From Saprospiraceae bacterium (GTDB taxonomy: Bacteria > Bacteroidota > Bacteroidia > Chitinophagales > Saprospiraceae), in contig JADKEB010000013.1 in the NCBI GenBank assembly GCA_016718205.1, positions 62,001 to 126,000 on the forward strand: 64,000 nucleotides of DNA, in the 5' to 3' direction. Numbering within the stretch: position 1 is the first letter of the stretch; every line of letters begins with the position of its first letter. A model generated the notes under the pieces. It was not told the DNA's origin. It made no database searches and worked only from the letters and a program-made list of their open reading frames with translations. The position numbers and the translations under genes are program-made. Below, piece by piece: positions 63,556 through 64,000 of the stretch.

Positions 63556-63562
63556 TATGTGC

Positions 63563-63580
63563 TTAGTGATAAATCACTAA
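63563..63580. promoter_or_regulatory. Palindrome between the regulator and the SBBP gene
   Basis: TTAGTGAT-aa-ATCACTAA, a perfect 8-base inverted repeat 8 bases after the regulator stop and 60 bases before the next ATG. It could be an operator for the neighbouring regulator or a weak hairpin; no T-run follows. Confidence 0.4.
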
Positions 63581-63639
63581 TGCTCTGCTTGGAATTTGGA
63601 TGTAAATTTGCAATTTGTATTGATCTAAATATATGCAAT

Positions 63640-64000
63640 ATGTGCAAGTTAATATTTTCCATCTGCTTCTTTTTTTATGTGCATTTTGGCATTTCGCAGT
63701 TACCTGATTTTGTGTGGGCAAAAAAAGCTAATTTCGTTACTCATGGTATAACTCATGATGCTTCAGGAAATGTCTATACAACTGGCTACTACACTGGAAC
63801 AGTGGATTTTGACCCTAGCCCATTAGGTGTTTATAATCTCACAGCTGCTAGTGGTAGAGTAAACAGCTTTATCTTAAAATTAAATGCAAGCGGTAATTTT
63901 GTTTGGGCAAAGGAATTTGTTCCATTGACTGACGAAACATTGGTTACAGGTTTCGAAATAAAAGTTGACCCAATGGGAAATGTATATACTATTGGATCTT
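63640..64000 (+). CDS. SBBP-repeat secreted protein, 3' partial
   Basis: An ATG at 63640 opens a frame that runs off the end of the window (120 codons seen). The start is a signal peptide (MCKLIFSICFFFYVHFGIS, cleaved near the following Gln). The rest repeats the pattern FVWAKKANFVTHGITHDASG, NVYTTGYYTGTVDFDPSPLG, then FILKLNASGNFVWAKEF, and starts again with PMGNVYTIGS. This is the SBBP (seven-bladed beta-propeller) repeat common in large exported Bacteroidota proteins that usually end in a T9SS sorting domain. The function is unknown. The frame is missed by methods requiring a stop codon in the window. Confidence 0.8.
   Translation, partial: MCKLIFSICFFFYVHFGISQLPDFVWAKKANFVTHGITHDASGNVYTTGYYTGTVDFDPSPLGVYNLTAASGRVNSFILKLNASGNFVWAKEFVPLTDETLVTGFEIKVDPMGNVYTIGS

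Noticed and set aside
1..64000. tRNA, rRNA or prophage
   Set aside because: No cloverleaf with a GTTCRANNC loop, no rRNA-like stretch and no phage structural genes were seen by eye; a covariance search would be more sensitive.

Overview
The window is about 64 kb of an AT-rich Bacteroidota chromosome, most likely from the Saprospiria or a neighbouring class. The evidence is the mutY-ssb-gldE-gldD block of gliding and type IX secretion (T9SS) organisms, a T9SS-type sorting tail on a secreted protein, a short bS21 protein, and several promoters of the Bacteroidota form (TTG, about 20-23 bases, TAnnTTTG). There is no 16S gene, so the genus cannot be named. I found no convincing tRNA, rRNA, CRISPR array or prophage.

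Layout. 1-4132: a GHL10-type glycoside hydrolase (5' end outside the window), a phosphodiester glycosidase, radC, an isoprenylcysteine-methyltransferase-like membrane protein and a small membrane protein. 4122-13900: sucA, an Omp85-like barrel, a DUF1801 protein, a secreted endonuclease/exonuclease/phosphatase protein, a MerR/B12-type regulator and pgi. 13969-24215: gldD, gldE, ssb and mutY, two tandem ECF sigma factors each with its own promoter, two FKBP lipoproteins, dsbD with a stand-alone copy of its N-terminal domain, and a multi-pass membrane protein.

24790-27460 is the most unusual stretch: a tandem array of three near-identical 830-870 bp cassettes plus a fourth partial one. Each encodes a heptad-repeat coiled coil fused to a PD-(D/E)XK nuclease fold. 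The copies carry 6, 4 and 5 heptads. Only the middle copy is open; the first has a 2-base deletion and the third an extra T in a T-run. These changes account exactly for the differences in repeat period. The array abuts a secreted metalloprotease that seems to have lost its C-terminal sorting domain.

30936-43864: a frameshifted rhodanese, a malQ / DUF1905 / glutaminyl cyclotransferase operon, dnaX, a giant TolB-like protein with a barrel-like C-terminus, an orphan LytTR regulator and an AAA+/DUF4143 ATPase. 44124-45570: a dispersed repeat and a decayed transposase. 45575-55870: an amidohydrolase with meaB, DinB and cupin genes, beta-mannosidase, rpsU, an ABC exporter, an unknown secreted protein and dGTPase.

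56116-59849: the whole glycerol operon (glpK, glpD, glpF) is broken by about 12 indels while its neighbours are intact. Beyond it lie queD and a tyrosine phenol-lyase-like gene, a 1 kb non-coding stretch with a MITE-like element and a dense run of hairpins, a LuxR-type regulator, and the start of an SBBP-repeat protein that leaves the window.

Mobile and repeat content is substantial for 64 kb: two families of about 150-170 bp elements with terminal inverted repeats, a third dispersed repeat, gene-tail relics (an SSB tip and a T9SS domain), and several single-base frameshifts. All calls come from reading the sequence by eye; no database or folding program was run.
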